Below, piece by piece: positions 63,797 to 64,000 of a stretch of DNA of 64,000 bases. The stretch is from the NCBI RefSeq assembly GCF_029168335.1, contig NZ_JARGYC010000019.1:1-64000 (forward strand), given 5' to 3'. Numbering within the stretch: position 1 is the first letter of the stretch; every line of letters starts with the position of its first letter. Source of the stretch: Psychromarinibacter sediminicola (GTDB taxonomy: Bacteria; Pseudomonadota; Alphaproteobacteria; Rhodobacterales; Rhodobacteraceae). A program made the translations under genes and the position numbers. The notes below the pieces were generated by a model. The model worked only from the letters and a program-made list of their open reading frames with translations, did no database searches and was not told where the DNA came from.

Positions 63797-64000
63797 TCAG
63801 GCGGCGAACTTCAAAAGCTTGATCGCCTTGAAGTCGCTGACATCGCCGCCCACGCGCTTAGTCGCGTAGAACAGGACATGCGGCTTGGCCGAGAACGGAT
63901 CGCGCAGGATGCGCAGGTCGGGACGCTCGGCGATGGTGTAACCGGCCGCGAAGTCGCCGAAGGCGATCGACAGGCTGCCCACGCCGATATTCGGCATGTC
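63797..64000 (-). CDS. GTA major capsid protein g5 (HK97 fold), C-terminal end, cut by the window edge
   Basis: Only the last ~67 residues are in the window; the frame continues past position 64000. IAFGDFAAGYTIAERPDLRI then LRDPFSAKPHVLFYATKRVG, GDVSDFKAIKLLKFA matches the C terminus of HK97-type GTA capsid proteins. Together with the order g5 to g13 it fixes the cluster as RcGTA type. Confidence 0.92.
   Translation of the reverse strand, partial: DMPNIGVGSLSIAFGDFAAGYTIAERPDLRILRDPFSAKPHVLFYATKRVGGDVSDFKAIKLLKFAA

Overview
The window is about 70% GC. Its gene order (lptF-lptG-lptD-surA-pdxA-rsmA, a pdhA-pdhB-pdhC operon with a lipoyl domain on PdhB, a split cobalamin methionine-synthase cassette, a DUF4167 protein and an RcGTA-type gene transfer agent cluster) points to an alphaproteobacterium of the order Rhodobacterales. 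Species is not assignable. No tRNA, rRNA, CRISPR array, transposase or plasmid gene was seen. Genes are dense, with many ATGA, GTGA and TGATG stop/start overlaps.

Layout. 0.2-5 kb: FAD amine/amino-acid oxidoreductase, a secreted six-cysteine protein, RlmE, a Phd/PIN toxin-antitoxin pair and a Ppx/GppA phosphatase. 5-8.3 kb: one-carbon cassette (small virulence-factor protein, methylenetetrahydrofolate reductase, HAD hydrolase, pterin methyltransferase). 8.3-21.3 kb: HolC, PepA, LPS export and outer-membrane biogenesis, PdxA, RsmA, then a minus-strand block with DUF4167, PrmC and RF1. 21-33 kb: agmatinase, M20 amidohydrolase, MazG, a ferric-iron binding protein, nucleoside hydrolase, CBS protein, SelO, EEP-family protein, DMT exporter and a CPA1 antiporter. 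33-46.7 kb: a Fur-family regulator and transporter, cytochrome c, enolase, small membrane and cupin proteins, a globin-coupled diguanylate cyclase, class I aldolase, PGK, two cyclophilins and a DUF3179 protein. 46.8-56.4 kb: AidB-like dehydrogenase, FtsB, the pyruvate dehydrogenase operon, CysE, a DksA-type zinc finger and lactate dehydrogenase. 56.4-64 kb: the GTA structural genes on the minus strand, running from the end of the major capsid gene (cut by the right edge) to two genes beyond g15.

Central carbon metabolism is well represented: eno, pgk, fba, pdhABC and ldh all lie within 20 kb. The cell-envelope block (lptFGD, surA) and translation block (rsmA, prmC, prfA, rlmE) are ordinary housekeeping.

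The most notable observations are these. (1) The GTA cluster carries two internal deletions. One fuses the first ~31 codons of the g14 NlpC/P60 peptidase gene out of frame to the C-terminal part of g15 at a 12-bp stretch that fits both genes. The other shortens and frameshifts g10. (2) A ~140-bp element with perfect 26-bp inverted ends occurs twice; one copy carries a 63-bp insert made of two palindromes. (3) Tight 20-24 bp palindromes and a GTATTT...GAAGAAGC repeat are scattered between genes. (4) Two small tandem paralogous genes of unknown function, plus a VOC-fold gene, lie inside the pyruvate dehydrogenase operon. (5) Two genes of a split methionine synthase pathway are coupled to a small uncharacterised protein and a HAD hydrolase.
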